The notes under the pieces: model-generated | Seen by the model: only the letters and a program-made list of their open reading frames with translations | Database searches by the model: none | What the model was told of the DNA's origin: nothing | Position numbers and translations under genes: made by a program | NCBI GenBank assembly: GCA_019635775.1 | Contig: JAHBYU010000002.1 | Location: 248,001 to 312,000, forward strand | From: Rhizobiaceae bacterium | Lineage (GTDB): Bacteria > Pseudomonadota > Alphaproteobacteria > Rhizobiales > Rhizobiaceae | Length of the DNA: 64,000 bases | Direction of reading: 5' to 3' | Part shown: piece after piece, positions 8,535 to 19,606 of the stretch | Layout of the letters: each line of letters starts with the position of its first letter | Position numbering within the stretch: the first letter of the stretch is position 1

Positions 8535-9212
8535 TCACTCACCCAACCCCGCCAGTCCCTTGCCAAACACACTCACCCCCAGGATGGCAAACACGACCAT
8601 CAGGATGAGGTTGTTGTTGCGCAGCATGAAGGTCTTCAGGTTCTGGAGGTGCGCGGCCATGCCTTCGCCGCCGGCCGCATGGGCGATGGCGAGCGCGATG
8701 ACGGGCAGCGAGGACAGCAGAACAAAGATTGCCGCAACGGCGACGATCTGGCCGGAGGTCAGCGACAGGTAGGCAAGCGAGGTCATGCCGGCCAGCACTA
8801 GCGCGACGATCTTGGGGTTGGCCACGCAAAGCATGGCGCCGAGCATGAGGGCGCGCGCCGGGTTGGCATCGCCGAAGGAGACGAGCCATTTGGGCGTCGG
8901 CGGCTGTTCGTCACCGCGCGGTCGCGTCTTCCAGAGGCGCAGCGCAGCCCAGAACAGCAGCAGGCCAAGCGCAACCTGCAGCCAGGGGATGAAGGGAGAG
9001 CCGGTGCGGCCGCTTTCGCTCGCCCTTTCGACAAGGAAGATCGCAATCGCCGTGACAGCGGCCAGCGCGGCAAGCCAGCCGGCAAGCAGGGCAGGGCCGG
9101 CGGCCCGCGCATTCGGTCCGCCCAGCACTAGCACCATGCCGATGATCTGAAGCGGCGTGAGTGCGATCGCCGCCATGACGGGAAGCATTTCGCCAATTGC
9201 CTGCGCAAGCAT
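8535..9212 (-). CDS. GAP-family (Sap/LysE-like) membrane protein
   Basis: A 225-residue protein with about six hydrophobic segments and the N-terminal MLPVMAAIALTPLQIIGMVLVL pattern of the GAP (Sap, sulfolipid-addressing) family, distant relatives of LysE-type exporters. The middle contains GDANPARALMLGAMLCVANPKIVALVLAG, where the NP motifs mirror those of LysE-like exporters. It probably sits in the inner membrane and exports a small molecule or lipid of unknown identity. A GGGGGAAG ribosome binding site precedes the ATG. It is single, with repeats on its upstream side. Confidence 0.75.
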   Translation of the reverse strand: MLAQAIGEMLPVMAAIALTPLQIIGMVLVLGGPNARAAGPALLAGWLAALAAVTAIAIFLVERASESGRTGSPFIPWLQVALGLLLFWAALRLWKTRPRGDEQPPTPKWLVSFGDANPARALMLGAMLCVANPKIVALVLAGMTSLAYLSLTSGQIVAVAAIFVLLSSLPVIALAIAHAAGGEGMAAHLQNLKTFMLRNNNLILMVVFAILGVSVFGKGLAGLGE

Positions 9213-9267
9213 GACTTCCCCCCTTGGTCGGGAGATTGTGGGTCCGGCGACGGCGGGATGTCAATCG

Positions 9268-9307
9268 GGGGCGCTTCTCCCTTCTCCCCTTGGGGGGAGA
9301 AGGGAGG
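9268..9307. repeat. short palindromic intergenic repeat, copy 2
   Basis: The palindrome CTTCTCCC...GGGAGAAGGGAGGG lies upstream of the GAP-family gene. It shares its arms with the terminal inverted repeats of the 14480-14604 element and with the 7188 copy. Confidence 0.7.
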
Positions 9308-9392
9308 GCATCCGCGCCGTGCCCGCCTTCGACGCAAAGTTGCCTCCGGGCGCATAAGGCATTAGGCAGGCCCTAACCACGAAAGGATCGGG

Positions 9393-9563
9393 ATGCCCAG
9401 ACCTCCGAACTACAGCATGGAACGCAAGGACCGCGAACGCGCCAAGGCCCAGAAAAAGGCTGACAAGCTGGCCGCCAAGGCCGCCGCAAGGGAGCGGGGC
9501 GGCAACGCGCAGGCGGACGACGCCGAGGCGCAAGCGCCGCAGGACGACGAGCGCCAAGAATAG
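9393..9563 (+). CDS. small charged protein, unknown function
   Basis: A 56-residue frame, MPRPPNYSMERKDRERAKAQ at the start followed by a Lys/Ala-rich helix (KKADKLAAKAAARE) and an acidic Gln-rich tail. A GAAAGGA ribosome binding site lies 6-10 bases before the ATG. Small proteins beginning with a PPNY motif and a charged helix are common in rhizobia and have no assigned role. The predicted protein is soluble and largely helical or disordered. It is below the size at which genes are usually called automatically, but the ribosome binding site and composition support it. Confidence 0.65.
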   Translation: MPRPPNYSMERKDRERAKAQKKADKLAAKAAARERGGNAQADDAEAQAPQDDERQE

Positions 9564-9681
9564 CAGGCTGGATGCGCGGCGGCGGTTCGGTGCCGTGTGC
9601 ATGGCGCTCGCCGGGCGTGCGCCCATTGTCTTCGCGCCTTTTCTTCTCATATCCTCTCCAGGTCATCCGAAGGAGGCAGAG

Positions 9682-10053
9682 ATGAACGTCAAGGAAATGG
9701 TGGCGGCGGCGAATGCGGTCGTTCCGAAGATCACGCCCGACGAAGCGAAACGGCTGATGGCCGAGAAGAACGCGCTGGTGGTGGACGTGCGCGACGGAGC
9801 GGAAGTGCAGGCGAGCGGCAAGGTGAAGGGCGCGCTGAACGTGTCGCGCGGCATGCTCGATTTTCGCGCCGACCCGGAATCGCCCTATCACGACAAGGCG
9901 TTTTCGAAAGACCGCCCCGTGATCCTCTATTGCGCCTCGGGCGGCCGCGCGGCGCTTTCAGGCAAGCTGCTCAAGGATTTCGGCTACGGCGAGGTCTACA
10001 ATCTCGGCGGCTTCAAGGACTGGGCCGAGGCAGGCGGCGAGGTCGAGAAGTAG
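9682..10053 (+). CDS. rhodanese-like domain protein
   Basis: A 123-residue single-domain rhodanese. Signs are ITPDEAKRLMAEKNALVVDVRD near the N-terminus, the active-site loop ILYCASGGRAALSGKLL with the catalytic Cys, and YNLGGFKDWAEAGGEVEK at the end. Such proteins carry a persulfide on the Cys and transfer sulfane sulfur to unknown acceptors in the cytoplasm. An AGGAGG ribosome binding site at 9671-9676 fixes the start at 9682. It is convergent with carB across a 63-base gap that holds a strong hairpin. Confidence 0.9.
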   Translation: MNVKEMVAAANAVVPKITPDEAKRLMAEKNALVVDVRDGAEVQASGKVKGALNVSRGMLDFRADPESPYHDKAFSKDRPVILYCASGGRAALSGKLLKDFGYGEVYNLGGFKDWAEAGGEVEK

Positions 10054-10082
10054 GGCGCGTCACGCGCCGAAGGCCGGTTGCG

Positions 10083-10105
10083 ACCCTCCCCGCAAAGGGG
10101 AGGGT
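10083..10105. terminator. hairpin between convergent rhodanese and carB genes
   Basis: ACCCTCCCC (10083-10091) pairs perfectly with GGGGAGGGT (10097-10105) over a 5-base loop. It lies between two convergent stop codons and may act as a bidirectional transcription block, but no T-run follows on either strand. The arms also resemble the dispersed palindromic repeat family, so it may be a repeat remnant. Confidence 0.45.
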
Positions 10106-10116
10106 GAGCGTCGCGC

Positions 10117-13590
<3,474 letters not shown>

Positions 13591-13918
13591 GGAAATCCGT
13601 CTGGTTCGGGCTTGCACGAAACCCCGACGAGGGCTGTCGCCCGGCCGGTGCGCAAGAAGTGGAATCTGTAAGGCTAGGCGGGCCTTATAGGGGAGGATTA
13701 CCCGCTATGTAACCCCGAAAATGCGAAGGCGCGTATCTCCCCCCTTGCGGGGGAGATAGCAATTCTTCCGCCTGGCCAGGCCGGGCGGTTAGAATTGCTT
13801 GAGAGGGGTTAGTGCCGGCAAGCGGGGAGACCCCCTCTCAAGCAATCCTAAGGGGCGGCTTTGCCGCTACCCAAGGATTGCTATCTCTCCCGCGAGGGGA
13901 GAGATAGGGCGTCGGCGC
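13591..13918. repeat. gene-free mosaic of palindromic repeats upstream of carB
   Basis: No gene is seen. From about 13735 to 13911 the sequence is a chain of inverted repeats. It includes CTCCCCCCTTGCGGGGGAG, two facing AATTCT/AGAATT and CAAGCAATCCT/AGGATTGC segments, a GGCGGCTTTGCCGC hairpin and a final CTCTCCCGCGAGGGGAGAG. This resembles the composite intergenic mosaic elements of rhizobia. The carB promoter should be in the right-hand 13595-13735 part. Confidence 0.6.
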
Positions 13919-16900
13919 TCATCGCTTTGCCTCCTTCATTGCCTCGGTGATCGCGACCGTCTCGACGCTGACACGCGTGACGCGTGAGAGCAGGTCCACC
14001 ACCTTTTCCTTGTAGTTCGCGAAGCGGTAGGTGTTGAACTTCTCGCGGATCGTCGGGTCCTTCGGCGTCTTTTCCTTGTACTGGTCGAGAATCCAGTCGA
14101 GGCCTGAACGGTTGCCGAGCCGGTAGTCCCACGCTTCGGAGGGAATGCCGGAAAGCGTGGTTTCGGTGTCGAGGCGGATTATGCCGTTGTCCCGGTCGGC
14201 TTTCAGCATGGCTTTCGGCGTCACGCCCGCCTCCCGCGCCTTTTCGTCCGGCGTGTCGGTGCGTGTCAGCGGCCACGGCTCGACCGTCTCGTAGCCGATG
14301 TGCAGCGCCATCAGCTTTTCGCCCCATTCCGCCCAGCGCCAGAAGTCCGGATAGAAGGGAATGCGCGGGAACTCGCGCTTGAGGTTCAGCGCGTATGTCT
14401 CGCGATAGACCGGGTCGTGCAGCACGCCGTAGACGTAGTGGAAGATGTCGTCCCTGGTGAGCTGGCGGGTTTTGCGCGACCCTCCCTTCTCCCCTTGAGG
14501 GAGAAGGTGGCCCGAAGGGCCGGATGAGGGGTGCTGCAGCGGGACGGCATCCGTCTCGGCGCTTCGCGCCGATCCCCCTTCTCCCTCAAGGGGAGAAGGG
14601 AGGGCGGTATCGCCGCCCGCCTTCGCGGGCATGCCGCGCCCGTCCTTGCCATAGGCCTTCTGGAACTCCCTCAGCGCCCAGTCGGTGATGTTGTCGATGC
14701 GCTCGCCGGAGGGGGTGTAGCGATAGCGGGGAAGACCAACCGCAGCAGCAGCTGCTCCGACATAATGGTAATCAAAAACGTTCTCAACCACATGGGACAT
14801 AAATTTCTTCTGAGAACCGGCGTCAGTGAACGTAATCGCGGTGTTTTCTTCAGCTCCTTTTTCGCCGAAGAGCTTTGTTTGTTGATATTGGACCTCTAGT
14901 AGCTTTCCATTGAAGTAAAGAATGGGTGCGTAAAACGGGCGATATGCCGACCGCACCATATTTCCAGTATTCGCACTATAGCGGTTACCCGCCACAAGAT
15001 CAGCCTTTACCGATCTGGTCCATTTTATGCCGTAGTCTAAGTCTGCGGCGTCAAATGGCTTTCCAGATTTTTGGAAGCGTTCCAGATCGTCGTTGTACGC
15101 GTTGATTAGGTATTCAGTCTGACTACGAAGCTCACTTTCTTGTAGGGCGTACACCCACTCATCCCGGCTAGTGGATACACCCAACGAAAACAGCCGAAAA
15201 ATCGCCTTTTCCTGTCCCTTTCCCTTCGCCGCCTTGGTTTTCTTGTCCGCAACGGGAATCAGACTGTCCCAATCGTTTTCCGTCAGATTCACCCAGTTCG
15301 CGTCTTTGTCCGGTGCCACGCGCTGCCACGCTACTTCGGAGGCCTTGTTGCTTCCGAGATAGCTCAACTTGTCATCCGCCGTGTCAAACTCCGGCCGGCG
15401 CGCGTAGAAAATCTTGCAGCCCTTCTGCCCGCGCCGCTTCACGAAGAAGGAGATCGCCACGCCGGTCTGGATGCCGAAGACATTGTTCCTGGTGCCCGAG
15501 AGCTTCGGATTGGCGCGCACGTCTCCACCAAGGTCCATGACGTGGATTTCATTGAACTCCTGCTCGACCGCGCGGCGAAAGCCATCGAAGGTGCGGCTGT
15601 CGATGAATGAGCGATTGGTGATGAAAGCCAGCACGCCATCGTCGTGCAGCCGGTCGCTCGCCCACCGGAAGAACCGGGCGTACATGTCGTGCTGGTAGCC
15701 GGCCTTGATGCCGAGCCCGGCCACATTGTCCAGCGTGTCCACGAAGCACAGGTTCTCGAACTCGGCGAACTGGCCGGTGATGCCGAAATAGGTCGCCTCG
15801 ATGTTCAGGTTCGCCACGTAGTAGGGCAGGATCGCCACCTCGTTGGCGTGCAGTTCGTTCTTGTATTTGTGCGCCAGTTTCTTCCGGTCGTGAGCGAAGT
15901 GCTGCAGCAGCTCGGTGACGAAGGTGCCGGTGCCGGTCGCCGGGTCGAGGATTTCGACGCCGGGGTCGATCAGCGTCTTGCCAAAATGCTTGTGGCAGAG
16001 CCAGTCAGCGCCTTCGATCATGAATTTCACGATCTCGTTGGGCGTATAGACGACGCCCAGCCGGTCGGCCGCCTTCGGGTTGTAGACCTTGTAAAAGTTC
16101 TCGTAGATGACCTTGAGAAAGGTCTGTTTTTCCGAGTGGCTGGTGATCGCCGCCGCGTTGGTGCGGATCGCTGCGTAGTATGGCTCCAGCGCCTTCAGCG
16201 TCTCGCGCTTGACCGCGCCGGTGAAGAACTTTCCCTCCAGCGCGTAGAGCTCGCGGGCAATGTTGTTCTCGCGGTGGAAGTCGCCCTCGTTGAAGACGTG
16301 GGTGAAAATCTCCTCGGTCAGGATGTGCTGGATCAGCATCTCCCTGACGTCCGCCTCTCCCACAGAGGGGTTGATGGTATCCTTCGCATGGGCGAGGAAC
16401 CTGTCGGCGGCGGCGCGGAAATCCGCGTGCCCCTCATAGGCGGCGTCGATCTTTTCGCGCAGCGCGTCGAGCACTGTCGGCAGGTCAGCCTTGAACTTCT
16501 CAACCGCCCGCCGGAACTCTGCGATCTCCTGCCGTTCGTAGCCGAAAAACAGTGTGAGCAGCTTCAGGAGCGCCGGCACGTCCGTCATGTCGGCTTCCAT
16601 CACCGGCTGGCGGTTCTGGTAGAGGATCGCGCGCTCCGAATTCTCGAAGATGATGTTGTCCTGCGGATAGCCGCGCCGGAACTTCTTCTCGACCTCTTCC
16701 TCCAGCTTGTCGCCGGTGTCCTTGGCCTCCCAGTGACCGAGCGGCACACGGATGTCGTGCAGCACCGTGCCGTCAGGATAGACGGTGGTCTTCTGCGTCG
16801 TCTGGTGCGGATATTCTTCGAGGAAGACGAGCTTCTGCGCGGAGGCCCAGTTGTCCAGCAGTCTGCGAAAGGCAGGCCGGATCACCTGTTCATTGGTTAC

Positions 16901-16963
16901 TCCGGAAAACTTCCTGAGCCTGTCGATTTCGTTGAGATATTGCTGGACGAGTAGCTGGCTCAT
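13919..16963 (-). CDS. type ISP-like restriction/modification protein lacking methylase motif IV
   Basis: A 1014-residue protein resembling stand-alone type ISP-like nuclease-methylases. An N-terminal PD-(D/E)xK-like pattern is visible (D64 in PDG, then E79-A-K81). An N6-adenine methylase core has VVYTPNEIVKFM (304-315) and motif I DPATGTGTF (340-348). The family normally has an NPPY motif IV between GYQHD and DMYARFFRWAS. Here those two segments are fused at about residue 426 and no N/D/S-PP-Y/F motif exists anywhere. A palindromic repeat at 14480-14604 is translated within the C-terminal target-recognition part (residues about 787-828). The helicase domain of LlaGI-type enzymes is absent. 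The gene probably encodes a methylase-dead protein, although the frame is open. Confidence 0.75.
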   Translation of the reverse strand: MSQLLVQQYLNEIDRLRKFSGVTNEQVIRPAFRRLLDNWASAQKLVFLEEYPHQTTQKTTVYPDGTVLHDIRVPLGHWEAKDTGDKLEEEVEKKFRRGYPQDNIIFENSERAILYQNRQPVMEADMTDVPALLKLLTLFFGYERQEIAEFRRAVEKFKADLPTVLDALREKIDAAYEGHADFRAAADRFLAHAKDTINPSVGEADVREMLIQHILTEEIFTHVFNEGDFHRENNIARELYALEGKFFTGAVKRETLKALEPYYAAIRTNAAAITSHSEKQTFLKVIYENFYKVYNPKAADRLGVVYTPNEIVKFMIEGADWLCHKHFGKTLIDPGVEILDPATGTGTFVTELLQHFAHDRKKLAHKYKNELHANEVAILPYYVANLNIEATYFGITGQFAEFENLCFVDTLDNVAGLGIKAGYQHDMYARFFRWASDRLHDDGVLAFITNRSFIDSRTFDGFRRAVEQEFNEIHVMDLGGDVRANPKLSGTRNNVFGIQTGVAISFFVKRRGQKGCKIFYARRPEFDTADDKLSYLGSNKASEVAWQRVAPDKDANWVNLTENDWDSLIPVADKKTKAAKGKGQEKAIFRLFSLGVSTSRDEWVYALQESELRSQTEYLINAYNDDLERFQKSGKPFDAADLDYGIKWTRSVKADLVAGNRYSANTGNMVRSAYRPFYAPILYFNGKLLEVQYQQTKLFGEKGAEENTAITFTDAGSQKKFMSHVVENVFDYHYVGAAAAAVGLPRYRYTPSGERIDNITDWALREFQKAYGKDGRGMPAKAGGDTALPSPLEGEGGSARSAETDAVPLQHPSSGPSGHLLPQGEKGGSRKTRQLTRDDIFHYVYGVLHDPVYRETYALNLKREFPRIPFYPDFWRWAEWGEKLMALHIGYETVEPWPLTRTDTPDEKAREAGVTPKAMLKADRDNGIIRLDTETTLSGIPSEAWDYRLGNRSGLDWILDQYKEKTPKDPTIREKFNTYRFANYKEKVVDLLSRVTRVSVETVAITEAMKEAKR
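14480..14604. repeat. 125-base palindromic element inside a coding frame
   Basis: The element has perfect 18-base inverted ends: positions 14480-14497 read CCCTCCCTTCTCCCCTTG and 14587-14604 are the exact reverse complement. Each end also contains an internal palindrome. The interior carries GGCCCGAAGGGCC. The sequence is translated on the minus strand as a low-complexity segment (about residues 787-828: LPSPLEGEGG ... HLLPQGEKGG) without breaking the frame. The arms match the intergenic copies at 7188 and 9268. Confidence 0.85.
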
Positions 16964-17134
16964 TCTTCCCCCGCTTCCCGGACTTTATGCCGGATCGACG
17001 GCGCGAGCGCCAGAGCAAGCGGGCGGAAGCGATAGCTCAAAAAAGCTCGTGCGAGCCGGTCGGTTCAAGCCTGCGGCGGAACGTCATCCTGTTCTGCCCG
17101 TTGGTGCCTTGAATGCAACGACAAGGAGAACACC
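16964..17134. other. intergenic region, divergent promoters expected
   Basis: No gene is seen between the divergent methylase-like gene and the small charged-protein gene. An AAGGAG ribosome binding site for the latter lies at its right end. Confidence 0.5.
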
Positions 17135-17344
17135 ATGCGTGACAACAAGGCCCCCGAAACTCATGGCGACAGCGGCACCAGCAAGCTGAAGAAGGAACTT
17201 CGGGAGATGGACAAAGACCCGAACTGGAAGGGCGATGCCCTGACGGATGCGGAGCGCAACGCCAAGGAATCGCGTCGGCCCGGCGCTACGCCCGACGAAA
17301 AGTCCAGCGGGCTGGCGGACAAGCGCCATTATGCGCGGGAATGA
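17135..17344 (+). CDS. small hydrophilic protein, unknown function
   Basis: A 69-residue, strongly charged protein starting MRDNKAPETHGDSGTSKLKK, with ELREMDKDPNWKGDALTDAER in the middle and a Lys/Arg/Asp-rich end. It has no hydrophobic core and is probably disordered. An AAGGAGAAC ribosome binding site sits 6-11 bases before the ATG, and codon use is like that of its neighbours. No family is recognised. It flanks the exported-hydrolase operon on its downstream side, on the opposite strand. Confidence 0.6.
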   Translation: MRDNKAPETHGDSGTSKLKKELREMDKDPNWKGDALTDAERNAKESRRPGATPDEKSSGLADKRHYARE

Positions 17345-17360
17345 CCGTTGGCGTGTCCCG

Positions 17361-18647
17361 CTAGTCCACCGCCGGCTCCAGCAGCGCGTTCCTCTTGCGC
17401 AGGTCGTCCAGCACCTTGACGAGCCGTTCGGGATAATCCGGCGGGAAGGTCCAGTAGCGCGCGCCCGAAGGCGTGTCTCCCTCCGAGAGCCCGCGCTGGC
17501 CGGCGGGCAGGTCGTAGAGCAGGGTGATCAGCACATCGCTGCTGACCCACGGATCGTCATACCAGAAGGCATGCGAGCGGTTGGAAAGGCCGGGTATGTT
17601 CTCCGGGCGGACCCTCAGCACGTCCATACGGTATTTACTCCCGGCATCGAGCAGCCAGTCGGTCTGCTCTTGGCTGAGTTCGCGCATGTCGGGCCTGCCG
17701 GCGCGAGACGCCCGGTTGATCAGTTGCGAAAGCCTCAGCGCGGAATCGCCGAGATTGACGGCGACCGTGACGCGCTCGGACTTGCCCGCATAGCTGGCCA
17801 TGTCATCCACGAAGGTGCGGAAATCGGCGTCCGGCGCGGCGTGGTAGATTTCGCCCAAGGCAGGGGAGGCCGCGCCTGAATCGGCCTTGCGCCCGACGAT
17901 GGCGAGCGCGTCGCTTCCGACCGTCGCCCCGGCGCTGTAGGTGAACACGTCGATCTTGCGGGCGCTGGTGTTGGCGTCAAGCAGCTCGATGAATTCGGCA
18001 AGATGCGGCGCGGCGCCGAAGGCGGTGATGATGTCCCGGGAATAACGCAGGAAGCTTTCGGCTGTCGGCCACGCGAACAGGATGACGACGGAATTACGCC
18101 CGGTGAAGTGATGCAACTGAGCAGCCTGACCGGCAGCGCGCTCGACCGTGGTGTTCGCGCCGTGGACATAGACGATGATGTCCTTGTCGCGGCTGCGCTC
18201 CAGCGCGGCGTTGACCTCGGCGAACCAGGCGGATGCCTGCGGCGTCAGCGGCTCGCCGCTCGGGAAGCTTGCCTGTTCGTTCAGGTTTATGAGGTGGAGG
18301 AAGGGGCGGCGGTCCTTGCTGGCGCCGGTCGACCAGGCGTAGATCTTGTCCCAGGTGGTGCCTTCCTCGCCGATGCGGATCGTCGCCTCTCCGGCATAGA
18401 GGTCGCGGCCGGGAACCACGGCGTACATGCGGTCGGTGCGCGGCCCGACTGGCAGGCGGTTGGTGGCATAGAAAAGCCTGATGTCCGGATCGGCCACGGC
18501 GACCGGGTTGGATGAGAAGACGCTCGTCTGCCCGTCGACGAACACTTCCGGCGCCGGCATGAGCCGCATCGGCGGGTGATAGAACGACATTGCCACGACG
18601 CCGGCCACCGCGAGCAGGCAGATGATGACGACATGCTTCAGTTTCAT
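17361..18647 (-). CDS. DUF900-type alpha/beta hydrolase, exported or membrane-anchored
   Basis: A 428-residue protein with an uncleaved-looking N-terminal hydrophobic helix (KHVVIICLLAVAGVVAMSF) that would place the rest outside the cytoplasm. The core is a DUF900 alpha/beta hydrolase: IRLFYATNR at about 57-65, the VHGANT oxyanion segment (161-166), FAWPT, and the nucleophile motif FTYSAGA with S238. The Asp and His of the triad should follow but cannot be assigned with certainty. Natural substrates of this family are unknown. It is the last gene of a four-gene co-directed run with three other exported hydrolases. The start at 18647 is chosen for the signal-anchor; a frame to 18764 is open. 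Confidence 0.8.
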   Translation of the reverse strand: MKLKHVVIICLLAVAGVVAMSFYHPPMRLMPAPEVFVDGQTSVFSSNPVAVADPDIRLFYATNRLPVGPRTDRMYAVVPGRDLYAGEATIRIGEEGTTWDKIYAWSTGASKDRRPFLHLINLNEQASFPSGEPLTPQASAWFAEVNAALERSRDKDIIVYVHGANTTVERAAGQAAQLHHFTGRNSVVILFAWPTAESFLRYSRDIITAFGAAPHLAEFIELLDANTSARKIDVFTYSAGATVGSDALAIVGRKADSGAASPALGEIYHAAPDADFRTFVDDMASYAGKSERVTVAVNLGDSALRLSQLINRASRAGRPDMRELSQEQTDWLLDAGSKYRMDVLRVRPENIPGLSNRSHAFWYDDPWVSSDVLITLLYDLPAGQRGLSEGDTPSGARYWTFPPDYPERLVKVLDDLRKRNALLEPAVD

Positions 18648-18838
18648 GCTCGTGGTCCCCAAGCCTCGCCGTTCCCGGTGCCCGCCCGCCGCGCGGATGC
18701 CTGAGCCAGCAAAAGAAATCTCGTTTCCGACATAAGTCATGTTCTGCCCGGGGCGTCCCGCCAAGAACTGCTAGAACGCGGGTCTTTTTGCCGTGCTGTC
18801 AATCCCCGGTCCTCGACACTGACGGGTGTCCAGGCAGA

Positions 18839-19579
18839 TCAATCTTCAAAGGCGCGCCGCAAAAGCTCGCGCAGCGTCAATTCGTGGTCGAACTTGCCTT
18901 CGCGCAGGAAGTTGACCGTCTGGGCGATGACCAGCGGATTGTTCATCATGAAGGTGTGGGTGACCGGCAGGACGATGTGATCGGTCATGCCCTCCAGCTT
19001 CGTGCTCTCCACCGACACCTTGCCGTCATTGGGTCCGTTGAACATCGTCGACAGGATGGGGTTGACCGAACGGTTGCCGGCGATGATGCCGACCTCGAAA
19101 TCGGCAACGCCGAGCTGGTTGGGCACGCTGTCGGGCGACGTGCCGAGCTGAATGCCGGCCGGACCGTTGATGAACTCGAAGATGGCGAGGTCGCCAAAGG
19201 TGTCGACCACTTCGGACCCGCCGTTTGGCGGCCCGAGCATGACGACGCGACCGAGGTTTTCAGGCCGGTTCTCCTTGAGCCATGCCCTGACCAGGATGCC
19301 TCCCATCGAGTGGGTGACGAAATGGACCTTGTCGGCCTCTCCGCATTTCGCGACCGACTGATCGACATTCGCCAGCAGCTTGTCGATCGGCTGGTCCATC
19401 GACGGGTAGCTTTCGTTCACGACCTTGTAGTCGAGGCTGCCGAGCGCTTCCTCCATCAGCATGAGGGACGCATCGGTTCGCCCCAGCCCGTGAAGCAGCA
19501 CGACGCATTCCTGCGCGAGCGCTGCCGTGGACAGCAGTGAAAGCAGGCATGCTGCAAGAAATCGCATGATGAACGCCAT
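18839..19579 (-). CDS. exported lipase-like alpha/beta hydrolase
   Basis: A 246-residue protein with a clear signal peptide, [20 protein letters not shown] (starting at its fifth residue), so the mature enzyme is periplasmic or secreted. The fold signs are [10 protein letters not shown] (oxyanion loop), the nucleophile elbow VTHSMGG with Ser at position 91, and [11 protein letters not shown] late LPVTHTFMM could supply the catalytic His. This is the triacylglycerol lipase/PGAP1-like type acting on esters; the substrate is unknown. Either Met1 (19579) or Met5 (19567) may start the protein. It begins 28 bases after the caspase-TPR stop codon, implying one transcript. Confidence 0.85.
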   Translation of the reverse strand: MAFIMRFLAACLLSLLSTAALAQECVVLLHGLGRTDASLMLMEEALGSLDYKVVNESYPSMDQPIDKLLANVDQSVAKCGEADKVHFVTHSMGGILVRAWLKENRPENLGRVVMLGPPNGGSEVVDTFGDLAIFEFINGPAGIQLGTSPDSVPNQLGVADFEVGIIAGNRSVNPILSTMFNGPNDGKVSVESTKLEGMTDHIVLPVTHTFMMNNPLVIAQTVNFLREGKFDHELTLRELLRRAFED

Positions 19580-19606
19580 CCCGAGTTCGATGTATTGCGA
19601 ACAGCT

